Source of the DNA: an uncultured Collinsella sp.
GTDB lineage: Bacteria; Actinomycetota; Coriobacteriia; Coriobacteriales; Coriobacteriaceae
Direction of reading: 5' to 3'
DNA length: 64,000 nt
Assembly: GCA_958403385.1 (NCBI GenBank)
Contig: CATXXC010000008.1
Coordinates: 43,770-107,769 of the forward strand
A model generated the notes under the pieces. The model was not told the DNA's origin. It searched no databases and saw only the letters and a program-made list of their open reading frames with translations. The translations under genes and the position numbers were made by a program. This document shows positions 43,312 through 51,014 of the stretch, in pieces (within the stretch, counting starts at the first letter, position 1; every line of letters begins with the position of its first letter).

Positions 43312-44169
43312 GTGGAAACGAATATTCAAAAGATGCAGGTGCTGCTCGAGACCGTGCGCGCCGGCAGTTTTACGCGCGCCGCCGAGCGCCTGAGCTATTC
43401 GCAGTCGGGCGTGAGCCGCATGGTGGCCGATCTCGAGGCCGACTGGGGCTTTAAGGTGCTCGACCGCAGTCGCGAGGGCGTAGTACTTTCTGCCGATGGA
43501 CGGCAAGTTATGCCTGCGGTTGAGGCGTTATGCGAGGAGTTTGGCCGCCTGCAGCGACGCGTGGATGAGATGCGCGGGCTCATGCGCGGCAAAATCTGCA
43601 TCGGTACGTTTTCGAGTGTGGCGACCCACGTGCTGCCGCCGGTGATTGCGCGCTTTCGCGCCGATCATCCGGATGTCGATTACGAGCTGCTGATGGGTGA
43701 TTACTCCGAGATTGAGCAATGGGTGGCGGAAGGCCGCTGCGACCTGGGCTTTATCCCGCGTGAGCCACGAGAAAACGGCATGGCATCGCGGTCTTTGGTG
43801 CGCGACGAGTTGATGGCGGTAGTGCCGGCAGATTCTTTGCTTGCCACGGCGGAGGTCGTTTCTCTTGCCGATTTAGCCAACGAGCAGTTTATTCTGCTAG
43901 AACGCGGCACCGATGACGAGATTACGCCGTTGTTTCGTCGGGCGGGACTGGCGGTGCGCTCAAAACTGTCGACTTGGGATGACTATGCGATTATGGCTAT
44001 GGTCGAGGACGGCTTGGGCGTGAGCATTCTTCCCGCGCTCATCTTGCGCCGCTGTCAGTTCGATGTTGCCGTGCGACCACTCGAGGGACATCCCCATCGG
44101 CAGATCAATGCGATATATCGCACGGCTGACGTTTCTCTTGCCGCTGCTCGATTCCTTGAATACCTCTAA
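43312..44169 (+). CDS. LysR-family transcriptional regulator
   Basis: 285 residues. The winged helix is at residues 3-60 (AGSFTRAAERLSYSQSGVSR); the effector domain ends with DDYAIMAMVEDGLGVSIL, closely matching the 8647 regulator. Start probably GTG at 43312, since GGTGGAGG lies just ahead; a frame from 43291 has no better ribosome site. It most likely regulates the divergent EamA gene. Confidence 0.92.
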   Translation: METNIQKMQVLLETVRAGSFTRAAERLSYSQSGVSRMVADLEADWGFKVLDRSREGVVLSADGRQVMPAVEALCEEFGRLQRRVDEMRGLMRGKICIGTFSSVATHVLPPVIARFRADHPDVDYELLMGDYSEIEQWVAEGRCDLGFIPREPRENGMASRSLVRDELMAVVPADSLLATAEVVSLADLANEQFILLERGTDDEITPLFRRAGLAVRSKLSTWDDYAIMAMVEDGLGVSILPALILRRCQFDVAVRPLEGHPHRQINAIYRTADVSLAAARFLEYL

Positions 44170-44228
44170 ACGTGTGCACGTCATTGTCCGCTTTGGGCAA
44201 ATCTCGGAGTTCGGTACGTTTTCTTATG

Positions 44229-44310
44229 AAATTGAACTTACGAATGAGGTACGGCGCTATACTGCTTGCTAAATTGAACCTTGGTTCAATTCGTGTTCTA
44301 TAAATTGAAC
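44229..44310. promoter_or_regulatory. Three phased AAATTGAAC repeats plus palindrome
   Basis: AAATTGAAC occurs at 44229, 44271 and 44302, spaced 42 and 31 bases, that is close to four and three helical turns. The middle copy is half of a palindrome, ATTGAACC-TT-GGTTCAAT (44273-44290). A TATACT -10-like box stands at about 44258. Likely operators for the HTH domain encoded just downstream. Confidence 0.6.
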
Positions 44311-44331
44311 TTTGCCAGCAAGGAGGTTCTA

Positions 44332-45852
44332 GTGGCCCAAGAGACGTTTAGCGATCGCCTGCGACAGGCTATGTCCGATCGCGACGTTCGCCAGTCGGAC
44401 GTGATCCGCGCATCGGAGATGCTCGGCAAAAAACTCGGCAAGAGTCAGATGAGCCAATATGTGAGCGGCAAGACGATCCCGCGGCGCGATGTGGCTGAGC
44501 TGCTCGCCCGTATTTTGGAGGTCGATGTTACCTGGCTGCTTGCCGGCGACGCCGATCAAGGCGAGGCATCATCACCCCGCAACGATTCCAAACCCGAACC
44601 CCATCCCTCAGCTCAAATTGCAAGGAGCACCACCATGCGTACTTTTTCTAAATCCACCAAGCTCGATAACGTCCTGTATGACGTGCGCGGTCCCGTCGTC
44701 GACGAGGCCGCCCGTATGGAGGACGAGGGCGAGCGCATCCTCAAGCTCAATATCGGCAACCCGGCGCCCTTCGGTTTCCGCACGCCCGATGAGGTCATCA
44801 AGGACATGCGCCAGCAGCTGCCCGACTGCGAAGGCTATTCCAACTCGCGTGGCCTGTTCTCCGCGCGCAAGGCGATCATGCAGTATTCGCAGATCAAAGG
44901 CCTGCCCAACGTTCAGATGGAGCATATCTACACGGGCAACGGCGTGTCCGAGCTCATTCAGCTTTCGATGAATGCACTGCTCGACAATGGCGACGAGATT
45001 CTGATCCCCAGCCCCGACTATCCGCTCTGGACGGCGTGCGCAACCCTTGCTGGCGGTCATCCCGTACATTATCTGTGCGATGAGCAGGCGGATTGGTATC
45101 CCGACCTGGAGGATATGGAGTCCAAGATCACGAGCGCGACCAAAGCCCTCGTCATCATCAACCCCAACAACCCCACGGGTTCTGTCTATCCGCGCGAGGT
45201 GCTCGAGGGCATCGTCGAGATTGCACGCAGGCATCAGCTGATGATCTTTGCCGATGAGATCTACGACCGCCTGTGCATGGACGGCTACGAGCACGTCTCG
45301 ATTGCCTCGCTCGCCCCCGATCTGCCCTGTGTCACCTTTAGCGGCCTTTCCAAGTCGCACATGATCGCGGGCTATCGCATTGGCTGGATGGTGCTTTCGG
45401 GCAACCAGCGCTGCATGAGCGACTTCATCATGGGCATCAACATGCTCTCCAACATGCGCCTGTGCTCCAACGTGCCGGCTCAGTCGATCGTCCAGACGGC
45501 GCTCGGCGGCCATCAGTCCGTTAACGACTACATCCGTCCCGGCGGCCGTGTCTACGAGCAGCGCAACTTTGTGTATGAGGCGCTCAACAAGATTGACGGC
45601 ATCTCGGTGGTCAAGCCGCGCGCGGCGTTCTACATCTTCCCCAAGATGGATGTTAAGAAGTTCAACATCACCGATGACGAGCAGTTTGCCCTCGACCTGC
45701 TGCACGAGAAGAAGATTCTGATCACGCGCGGCGGCGGCTTTAACTGGGCCGAGCCCGACCACTTCCGTATCGTGTACCTGCCGCGCATGGAAGTGCTCAA
45801 AGAGTCGCTCGAAGACCTCGCCGATTTCTTCGATCATTACCGCCAGAGCTAG
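44332..45852 (+). CDS. HTH-aminotransferase fusion (class I, AlaA-like)
   Basis: 506 residues. The first 75 residues form a Cro/C1-type helix-turn-helix (FSDRLRQAMSDRDVRQSDVI...MSQYVSGKTIPRRDVAELLA), then a polar linker, then a full class I PLP aminotransferase of about 400 residues. The PLP lysine is in SGLSKSHMIAGYRIGW, and NPNNPTGSVY and FADEIYDRLC are in place; it resembles AlaA/AlaT alanine transaminases. Unlike GntR/MocR fusions the DNA-binding part is of the HTH_3 type. Start is GTG at 44332 after AAGGAGGTTCTA. Autoregulation through the phased repeats upstream seems likely. Confidence 0.9.
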   Translation: MAQETFSDRLRQAMSDRDVRQSDVIRASEMLGKKLGKSQMSQYVSGKTIPRRDVAELLARILEVDVTWLLAGDADQGEASSPRNDSKPEPHPSAQIARSTTMRTFSKSTKLDNVLYDVRGPVVDEAARMEDEGERILKLNIGNPAPFGFRTPDEVIKDMRQQLPDCEGYSNSRGLFSARKAIMQYSQIKGLPNVQMEHIYTGNGVSELIQLSMNALLDNGDEILIPSPDYPLWTACATLAGGHPVHYLCDEQADWYPDLEDMESKITSATKALVIINPNNPTGSVYPREVLEGIVEIARRHQLMIFADEIYDRLCMDGYEHVSIASLAPDLPCVTFSGLSKSHMIAGYRIGWMVLSGNQRCMSDFIMGINMLSNMRLCSNVPAQSIVQTALGGHQSVNDYIRPGGRVYEQRNFVYEALNKIDGISVVKPRAAFYIFPKMDVKKFNITDDEQFALDLLHEKKILITRGGGFNWAEPDHFRIVYLPRMEVLKESLEDLADFFDHYRQS

Positions 45853-45876
45853 TGGGATAGAAGTTCCGCACTATGA

Positions 45877-45915
45877 AAAGCTCCCTGCAGTTGTTTTGCT
45901 GCAGGGAGCTTTCTT
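45877..45915 (+). terminator. Terminator after the aminotransferase fusion
   Basis: AAAGCTCCCTGCAG/CTGCAGGGAGCTTT with a loop of eight bases and TCTT after; probably bidirectional with the deformylase-like gene. Confidence 0.85.
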
Positions 45916-45927
45916 GAATCGGCGGAA

Positions 45928-46338
45928 CTATATAACAATCCCGTTGCAGTGGTCGATTTCGTGTTGGATGATCTCGGCGGTGTAGCCCGAGAAGTTTTTG
46001 ATGCGGTGAACGAAGTTCTCGTCCAAATACTCAACCTTAATGCGGCGATAGCGGGTGCAGGGACGCTCGCCGATCAGCGAGAGGCATCCTTCGCTCGTCT
46101 GATAGGCATTGACCTGTTCAAGAATTTGAGGGTTGTACATCAGGAGCGCCCTGTTGCCGTCCTTTACGCAGATGATGCGTTTGCGCACACCGATCATGTT
46201 GGCGGCGAGCCCCACGCACTCGTGCTCATGCTCGTGGAGTGTATCCAGTAGGTCCTGCCCGGTCGCGGCATCGTCGGGCCCCGCGTCTTCGGAAGGCAGG
46301 CGCAAAAAGAACTCGGATTTCATGATGGGCTTAATCAT
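45928..46338 (-). CDS. Peptide deformylase-like protein with Gln-to-Met change
   Basis: 136-residue deformylase family member. Motif 2 EGCLSL and motif 3 QHEIDH are intact, so metal and the catalytic Glu are present. Motif 1 is GLAANMIG: the usual oxyanion-stabilising Gln is Met (ATG). The start at 46338 follows GAGGAG; the longer frame to 46554 has no support. This small class is common in gut Firmicutes and Actinobacteria. Possible activity, but non-canonical. Confidence 0.87.
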   Translation of the reverse strand: MIKPIMKSEFFLRLPSEDAGPDDAATGQDLLDTLHEHEHECVGLAANMIGVRKRIICVKDGNRALLMYNPQILEQVNAYQTSEGCLSLIGERPCTRYRRIKVEYLDENFVHRIKNFSGYTAEIIQHEIDHCNGIVI

Positions 46339-46468
46339 GGCGGGCTCCTCATGTCTTATGCTTTCGTGGACTTTTAATAATAGCGCGGAAGGAAAGCTGC
46401 GCGTCCGCGTTACAATCTTTTGACGTTGGACCATGTTGCCAGATTCGTCGTGTACGGCGTCTGGCGTA

Positions 46469-46497
46469 AGTCTAGGGCTCATTTTTCGCCCTAGACT
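46469..46497. promoter_or_regulatory. Inverted repeat before MFS gene
   Basis: AGTCTAGGGC and GCCCTAGACT with nine bases between, 47 bases upstream of the MFS start. Operator or short hairpin. Confidence 0.5.
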
Positions 46498-46543
46498 GTT
46501 CCTCTGGGGCGATGCGACTGTCGTTTCAAGAGGAAGGAAATGC

Positions 46544-47959
46544 ATGGGGAGCAAATCTCAGCAACAAGTTCAAGCAACGCCATCGGCCACTGCGGCGCTT
46601 CTCGTCGTTATGTATATTGCAGCCTTTGTTGCCGCGTTTAACGAGAACATCATTAACGTGGCGTTGCACGACATTATGGCAGCCTTTTCGGTGAGTGCCA
46701 CCACGGCGCAGTGGCTCGTTTCGGGCTACATGATCGTGACGTCGATCTTTACGGCCATCATGGCCTTCCTGTCCGGCCGTTTCTCGACGCGCAAGCTGTT
46801 GTTTTTCGCATGCGGATGTATGGTCGCCGGCGAAGTCCTGTGTCTGATCGCTCCGTCGTTTAGCGTTTTGCTACCAAGTCGTATTTTGCAGGCTGCGGGA
46901 TCGGGCATCTTGTTCCCGCTCATGATGAACGTGGTGCTGTCTTGCGCCCCGCGCGAGAAGCTCGGTCTGTATCTGAGCCTGGGCGGTGCCTGCATTACGC
47001 TAGGGCCGGCGTTTGGACCCGTAATCAGCGGTCTTATGTGCACGTTGTTCGGCTGGAGGGCGGTGTTCGTAGTGCCGCTGGTGGGCGGCATTGTGGTCGC
47101 TGCGGCGGGCGTTAAGCTTGTTCAGAATGTCGGAGAGCGCTCGAGCACCACGCTTGATATTCTGTCGGTTGTTTTGCTCGCCGCCGGCATTACGGCATTC
47201 GTGTATTCCGTAGGCGAGTTCTCGACCAATCCGATTGCCGGCATCGTGGCGCTTTTCGCCGCCATTGTGCTGCTCGGCCTGTTTGCGGCCCGTCAGCTCA
47301 AGCTCGAGCATCCGGTGCTTAACGTGCGTCCCATGGCGAGCGTTCGTTTTTGGCCCGCGTGCCTGCTTGTGGTGGTGTCGATGATGACGACGTTCTCGAT
47401 GAGCGTTTTGTTGCCGCTCTATTTTGAGGGCGCATACGGCATGACCGCACTTATTGCGGGCTTGCTCATTTTGCCGGCGATTGCCTGCAACGCCGTGACC
47501 TCGATTGTGGGCGGACGCGTGATGGACGCCCGTGGCGCATGGCCGCTGCTGCCGGTCGGCTTTGCCCTGATTGCCGTGGGGCAGACTGCCATCTCGATGA
47601 CGGCGGCAAGTATGAACATCGGCGTCGTCGTGGCGCTGACCGTTGTGGTGTATGCCGGAGTCGGTTTGGTGCTGAGCCCCTCGCAAACGGCCGGCTTGGA
47701 GACGCTGCCTGCCGCTGAGCATCCCCACGGAACGGCATTGCTTAACACGTGGAACATGATTGCCGCATCGTTTGGCCCATCGCTGTTTATCGGTCTGCTC
47801 TCGAGTTCTGCGGCGACTGCCGGCGCGGCTGGCGCTGCGACCGACGTTGCCCAGGCGATTGGATTTGCAACTGCCGTGCGTGTGGCGGCTGTGATTGCCG
47901 TGGTCGGGTTCGCGACGTCGCTGGTGTACGCTCGTCGCGAGTCGCACATGTCGCATTAA
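46544..47959 (+). CDS. MFS drug-exporter-like transporter (DHA2 type)
   Basis: 471-residue major facilitator with about 14 helices. NVALHDIMAAFSVSATTAQWLVSGY near residue 35 (motif D-like), SGRFSTRKLL (motif A) and RILQAAGSGILFPLMMNV (motif B/C) point to the DHA2 (EmrB/QacA) group. GAGGAAGG precedes the 46544 start; an extended frame from 46433 has no ribosome site. Exports of drugs or amphiphiles typical; substrate unknown. Confidence 0.88.
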   Translation: MGSKSQQQVQATPSATAALLVVMYIAAFVAAFNENIINVALHDIMAAFSVSATTAQWLVSGYMIVTSIFTAIMAFLSGRFSTRKLLFFACGCMVAGEVLCLIAPSFSVLLPSRILQAAGSGILFPLMMNVVLSCAPREKLGLYLSLGGACITLGPAFGPVISGLMCTLFGWRAVFVVPLVGGIVVAAAGVKLVQNVGERSSTTLDILSVVLLAAGITAFVYSVGEFSTNPIAGIVALFAAIVLLGLFAARQLKLEHPVLNVRPMASVRFWPACLLVVVSMMTTFSMSVLLPLYFEGAYGMTALIAGLLILPAIACNAVTSIVGGRVMDARGAWPLLPVGFALIAVGQTAISMTAASMNIGVVVALTVVVYAGVGLVLSPSQTAGLETLPAAEHPHGTALLNTWNMIAASFGPSLFIGLLSSSAATAGAAGAATDVAQAIGFATAVRVAAVIAVVGFATSLVYARRESHMSH

Positions 47960-48111
47960 TGTGTGCACATAGATTCTGCAGCTAGATTGGATGGCAACAC
48001 CATAAACTAATGGACGTTTTGCCGAGAGGCATGAATGTTTAAAGCGCAAAGAGTGCGCGACGGGCCCCGCGAATGGGGCGATGATGCCCGAGAGGGCTAA
48101 GAAGGAGTCTC

Positions 48112-49023
48112 ATGTCCGAGAACGAAGAGATCATGAACGAGACCGAGAACGAGACCATGGCTGCCGAGGTTGAGGCAGTCGAGACCGTGGAGACCGAAGC
48201 TGCCGAGGTTGAGGCTGCTGACGAGGTTTCCGCCGAGGAGGAGGCCGAGGTTGTCGAGGCCGCCGTTGATTACGATGACGAAGAGCTGATGGACAAGATG
48301 CAGAAGGCCGCCCGCCTGCTGCGTAGCCGTCGCTTTGCTATTTCCAAGGAGGAGGAGGCCAAGGCCGAGCGCATGGCGAACATCGAGCGCGCCATCAAGC
48401 TTCTTGACCTCAAGCCCAAGATGGAGCAGAAGGAAATGTCCGACCTGCTGGGCATGCGCCTCCGTGAGCTCGATGGCCTGATGGCCGAGGCCGAGGCTGC
48501 CGATCTGGTCGGCCGCATCGACGACGCCGAGGGCGATATGCGCAAGATTGTTGTCTTCGCCGCCGAGGATGCCGCTGAGGGCCTGGTCGAGCTTGCCAAC
48601 AAGAAGGAGAAGCTCCTGCCCGAGCTTTCTTATGAGGAGGCCACCGAGCTGATGGCCGCTCTCGATAAGGTTATCGCTCCGCTCGTCGCCATGGGCCTGG
48701 ACGAGGACCGCGGTCCTCGCGGTGGCCGTGACGACCGTGGCGGCCGTGGAGGCGACCGTGGCGGTCGCGGCGGCTTTGGCGATCGCGGTGGCCGTGGCGG
48801 TGACCGTGGCGGTCGCGGTGGCGATCGCGGCGGCCGTGGCGGTTTTGGTGACCGTGGCGGCGACCGTGGCGGTCGCGGCGGCTTTGGCGGCAACCGTGGT
48901 GGCTATGGCGATCGCGGTGGCAACCGTGGCGGCTTCGGCGGCAACCGTGGTAACGACCGTGGCGGTCGCGGTGGCGATCGTGGCGGCCGCAACGGCGGCG
49001 GCTTCCGCGGCAACCGCTTCTAG
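48112..49023 (+). CDS. Acidic/winged-helix/RGG-repeat protein
   Basis: 303 residues in three parts. Residues 1-57 are nearly all Glu, Ala, Val and Thr. Residues 60-190 form a compact helical region with a MarR-like winged-helix pattern (ERAIKLLDLKPKMEQKEMSD...IVVFAAEDA). Residues 190-303 consist of about twenty RGG units with Asp, Phe, Tyr and Asn interspersed (GDRGGRGGFGDRGG). RGG boxes bind RNA and drive condensates in eukaryotes; this design is unusual for a bacterium. AAGAAGGAG precedes the start. It is followed by a block of hairpins. No assigned function known to me. Confidence 0.85.
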   Translation: MSENEEIMNETENETMAAEVEAVETVETEAAEVEAADEVSAEEEAEVVEAAVDYDDEELMDKMQKAARLLRSRRFAISKEEEAKAERMANIERAIKLLDLKPKMEQKEMSDLLGMRLRELDGLMAEAEAADLVGRIDDAEGDMRKIVVFAAEDAAEGLVELANKKEKLLPELSYEEATELMAALDKVIAPLVAMGLDEDRGPRGGRDDRGGRGGDRGGRGGFGDRGGRGGDRGGRGGDRGGRGGFGDRGGDRGGRGGFGGNRGGYGDRGGNRGGFGGNRGNDRGGRGGDRGGRNGGGFRGNRF

Positions 49024-49027
49024 TTGG

Positions 49028-49055
49028 GTTACGCGGTTTTACCAAACCGCGTAAC
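49028..49055 (+). terminator. Hairpin after the RGG gene
   Basis: GTTACGCGGTTT/AAACCGCGTAAC, perfect 12-bp arms with a four-base loop, five bases past the stop. No T tract follows. Confidence 0.7.
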
Positions 49056-49068
49056 TAGTTGACGCTGC

Positions 49069-49168
49069 GCGCCCACCAGAGCGACAACTTGTCATTCAAA
49101 GAGGACGGCATGACCAGAAGGTCTATGCCGTCCTCTTTTCATGCCAATTTGTTCGCTCTGGTGGGCGC
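49069..49168. repeat. Outer inverted repeat enclosing a hairpin
   Basis: GCGCCCACCAGAGCGACAA and TTGTTCGCTCTGGTGGGCGC, one base different in length, enclose the 49098 hairpin. Confidence 0.75.
49098..49138 (+). terminator. Inner hairpin with T-rich end
   Basis: AAAGAGGACGGCAT/ATGCCGTCCTCTTT, 14-bp perfect stem with GACC...GGTC in the loop, followed by TC; it resembles an intrinsic terminator. Confidence 0.75.
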
Positions 49169-49221
49169 TCGCTGTCGGTGCCAAAACATCGACATTGCCA
49201 TGATCCAGACCTGCTAAAAGA

Positions 49222-49275
49222 TAGTCGTTGGGGACGTTCTTGTTTGACTAGTCGTTTAAGAACACCCAACGACTA
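49222..49275. repeat. Degenerate REP-like palindrome
   Basis: TAGTCGTTGGGGACGTTCTT and AAGAACACCCAACGACTA with a GACTAGTC loop. It is a decayed relative of the 10988 palindrome. Confidence 0.75.
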
Positions 49276-49283
49276 CATAGCAT

Positions 49284-49347
49284 GAGAGTGGATAATCTCC
49301 CGGTATGAGCCCATATTCATGCTCAAGGTGGGAGATTATCCACTCTC
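49284..49347. repeat. Perfect 18-bp inverted repeat
   Basis: GAGAGTGGATAATCTCCC (49284-49301) and its complement (49330-49347); loop 28 bases with an inner TGAGC/GCTCA. It lies 24 bases from the end of pdxT. No T tract. Confidence 0.75.
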
Positions 49348-49370
49348 GTTTCGTTTGTTGATTTCGATGC

Positions 49371-49958
49371 CTACATTTGTAGGAACAGTTCGTGGAGGCG
49401 GGTGTCTTCGTCGAGTTCGGGGTGGAAGGTTACGCCGAGCTGGTTGCCCTGGCGCGCGGCGACGATACGGCCGTCGACTTTCGCTAAGGCCTTTGCGTCG
49501 CCGTGGACCTCGACGATGCGGGGCGCGCGGATAAACGTCAGCGGCACTTCACCGTCGATGCCAGCTACCTGCCCCTTGGTTCGAAAACTGCCGAGCTGCC
49601 TGCCGTAGGCATTGCGCTCAACGAGCACATCCATGGTTGCCAGGCGCGGCGTGCCCTTATCGTCATGGGCGGCAAGGTCGTGAGCCAGCAGAATCAGGCC
49701 GGCGCAGGTGCCCAGGACGGGCATGCCTTCAACAATGCGGGTGCGAAGCTCCTCGAGCATGCCCAACTCATCAAGCAGCTTCCCTTGAACGGTAGACTCG
49801 CCGCCGGGAAGTACCAGACGGTCAAAGTCCTGCTTCAAATCAGCCGCCTGCCTCAGCTCAATACAGCGCGCGCCCAGCTCGGATAGTCTTGCCTCGTGCT
49901 CGGCAAAAGCACCTTGGACCGCCAGCACGGCGACCGTTTGGTCTGCATAATCGCTCAT
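49371..49958 (-). CDS. pdxT: PLP synthase glutaminase subunit
   Basis: 195-residue class I glutaminase that supplies ammonia to PdxS. VLAVQGAFAEHEARL at the N terminus, LPGGESTVQGKLL near residue 50, catalytic Cys in GTCAGLILLA near 84 and the His-Glu pair in FHPELDED near 177 are all present. It lies 20 bases downstream of pdxS and ends the operon. Divergent from a MocR/PdxR-type regulator gene. Confidence 0.95.
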   Translation of the reverse strand: MSDYADQTVAVLAVQGAFAEHEARLSELGARCIELRQAADLKQDFDRLVLPGGESTVQGKLLDELGMLEELRTRIVEGMPVLGTCAGLILLAHDLAAHDDKGTPRLATMDVLVERNAYGRQLGSFRTKGQVAGIDGEVPLTFIRAPRIVEVHGDAKALAKVDGRIVAARQGNQLGVTFHPELDEDTRLHELFLQM

Positions 49959-49978
49959 GTGCGATCCTTTCTGCTGGA

Positions 49979-50869
49979 CTAGCGCCCGCGCTCTTCCATG
50001 ATAATCTCGATCTCGTCGGCGTTGATGCCCACCATGGCCTCGCCCAGGTCCTCCGAAAGCTCGGCGATGAGCTTGGCATCGGTGAAGTTTGCCACGGCCT
50101 TGACGATGGCGGCGGCGCGCTTGGCGGGGTCGCCGCTCTTAAAGATGCCCGAGCCGACAAAGACGCCTTCGGCGCCCAGCTGCATCATCAGCGCGGCGTC
50201 GGCGGGGGTCGCTACGCCGCCAGCGGCAAAGTTCACGACGGGAAGCTTACCCGCGGCATGGACCTCGCGCACCAGCTCGACCGGAACCTGTAGTTGCTTG
50301 GCTGCCTCAAAGAGCTCGTCGTCGCGCAGGGCAACTACGTCGCGGATCTGCTTTTGGATTTTGCGCATGTGACGCACGGCCTGAACGACGTCGCCCGTAC
50401 CCGGCTCACCCTTGGTGCGAATCATCGTGGCGCCTTCGGCAACACGGCGCAGCGCCTCGCCCAGATCACGGGCGCCGCAGACAAACGGCACGTCAAACTG
50501 GGTCTTGTCGATATGATAGACGTCGTCGGCGGGGGAGAGAACCTCGGACTCATCGATGTAGTCGATCTCGATGGCCTGAAGGACCTGCGCCTCGACGATG
50601 TGACCGATGCGGCACTTGGCCATGACGGGGATGGAGACGGCCTCCTGGATGCCCTTGATCATCTTGGGGTCGCTCATGCGCGAGACGCCGCCTGCGGCAC
50701 GGATGTCGGCCGGGATGCGCTCGAGAGCCATGACGGCGCAGGCGCCTGCCTCCTCGGCGATGCGCGCCTGCTCGGGCGTGGTGACGTCCATGATGACGCC
50801 ACCCTTGAGCATCTGCGCGAGCTCGCGATTGAGTTTGACGCGATCGGTCTTGCTAGTCTGTTCTGCCAT
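49979..50869 (-). CDS. pdxS: Pyridoxal 5'-phosphate synthase subunit PdxS
   Basis: 296-residue (beta/alpha)8 barrel, the R5P-independent-pathway PLP synthase. VIMDVTTPEQARIAEEAGACAVMALERIP near the N terminus contains the PLP-forming lysine region; MAKCRIGHIVEAQVL, IDESEVLSPAD, RTKGEPGTG and NFAAGGVATPADAALMMQLG are textbook PdxS. Start 50869 behind AAGGGAG. First in the pdxST operon, divergent from the MocR-type gene, which probably activates it. Confidence 0.97.
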   Translation of the reverse strand: MAEQTSKTDRVKLNRELAQMLKGGVIMDVTTPEQARIAEEAGACAVMALERIPADIRAAGGVSRMSDPKMIKGIQEAVSIPVMAKCRIGHIVEAQVLQAIEIDYIDESEVLSPADDVYHIDKTQFDVPFVCGARDLGEALRRVAEGATMIRTKGEPGTGDVVQAVRHMRKIQKQIRDVVALRDDELFEAAKQLQVPVELVREVHAAGKLPVVNFAAGGVATPADAALMMQLGAEGVFVGSGIFKSGDPAKRAAAIVKAVANFTDAKLIAELSEDLGEAMVGINADEIEIIMEERGR

Positions 50870-50961
50870 GGTTGCTCCCTTGGTTGGCATGTGCATTGCT
50901 TGACGGAACATCCTATCGGGGAGCTGGGTATGGCGAAATACTCAGTTTTCGAGATAATTAC

Positions 50962-51004
50962 AAGGTCAGACTAATAACAGATTGAATTACCCGATAAGGT
51001 CAGG
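50962..51004. promoter_or_regulatory. Direct repeats AAGGTCAG between pdxS and pdxR
   Basis: AAGGTCAG at 50962-50969 and 50997-51004, 35 bases apart. MocR/PdxR-type regulators usually bind direct repeats in this divergent promoter region. The second copy lies close to the pdxR ribosome site. Confidence 0.5.
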
Positions 51005-51014
51005 TGACAAACTC

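Noticed and set aside
48722..49054. Alternative-frame 110-residue Ala/Val protein in the RGG region
   Set aside because: It is the +1 frame of the RGG repeat; the repeat structure in the main frame (winged helix plus RGG) is the coherent one.
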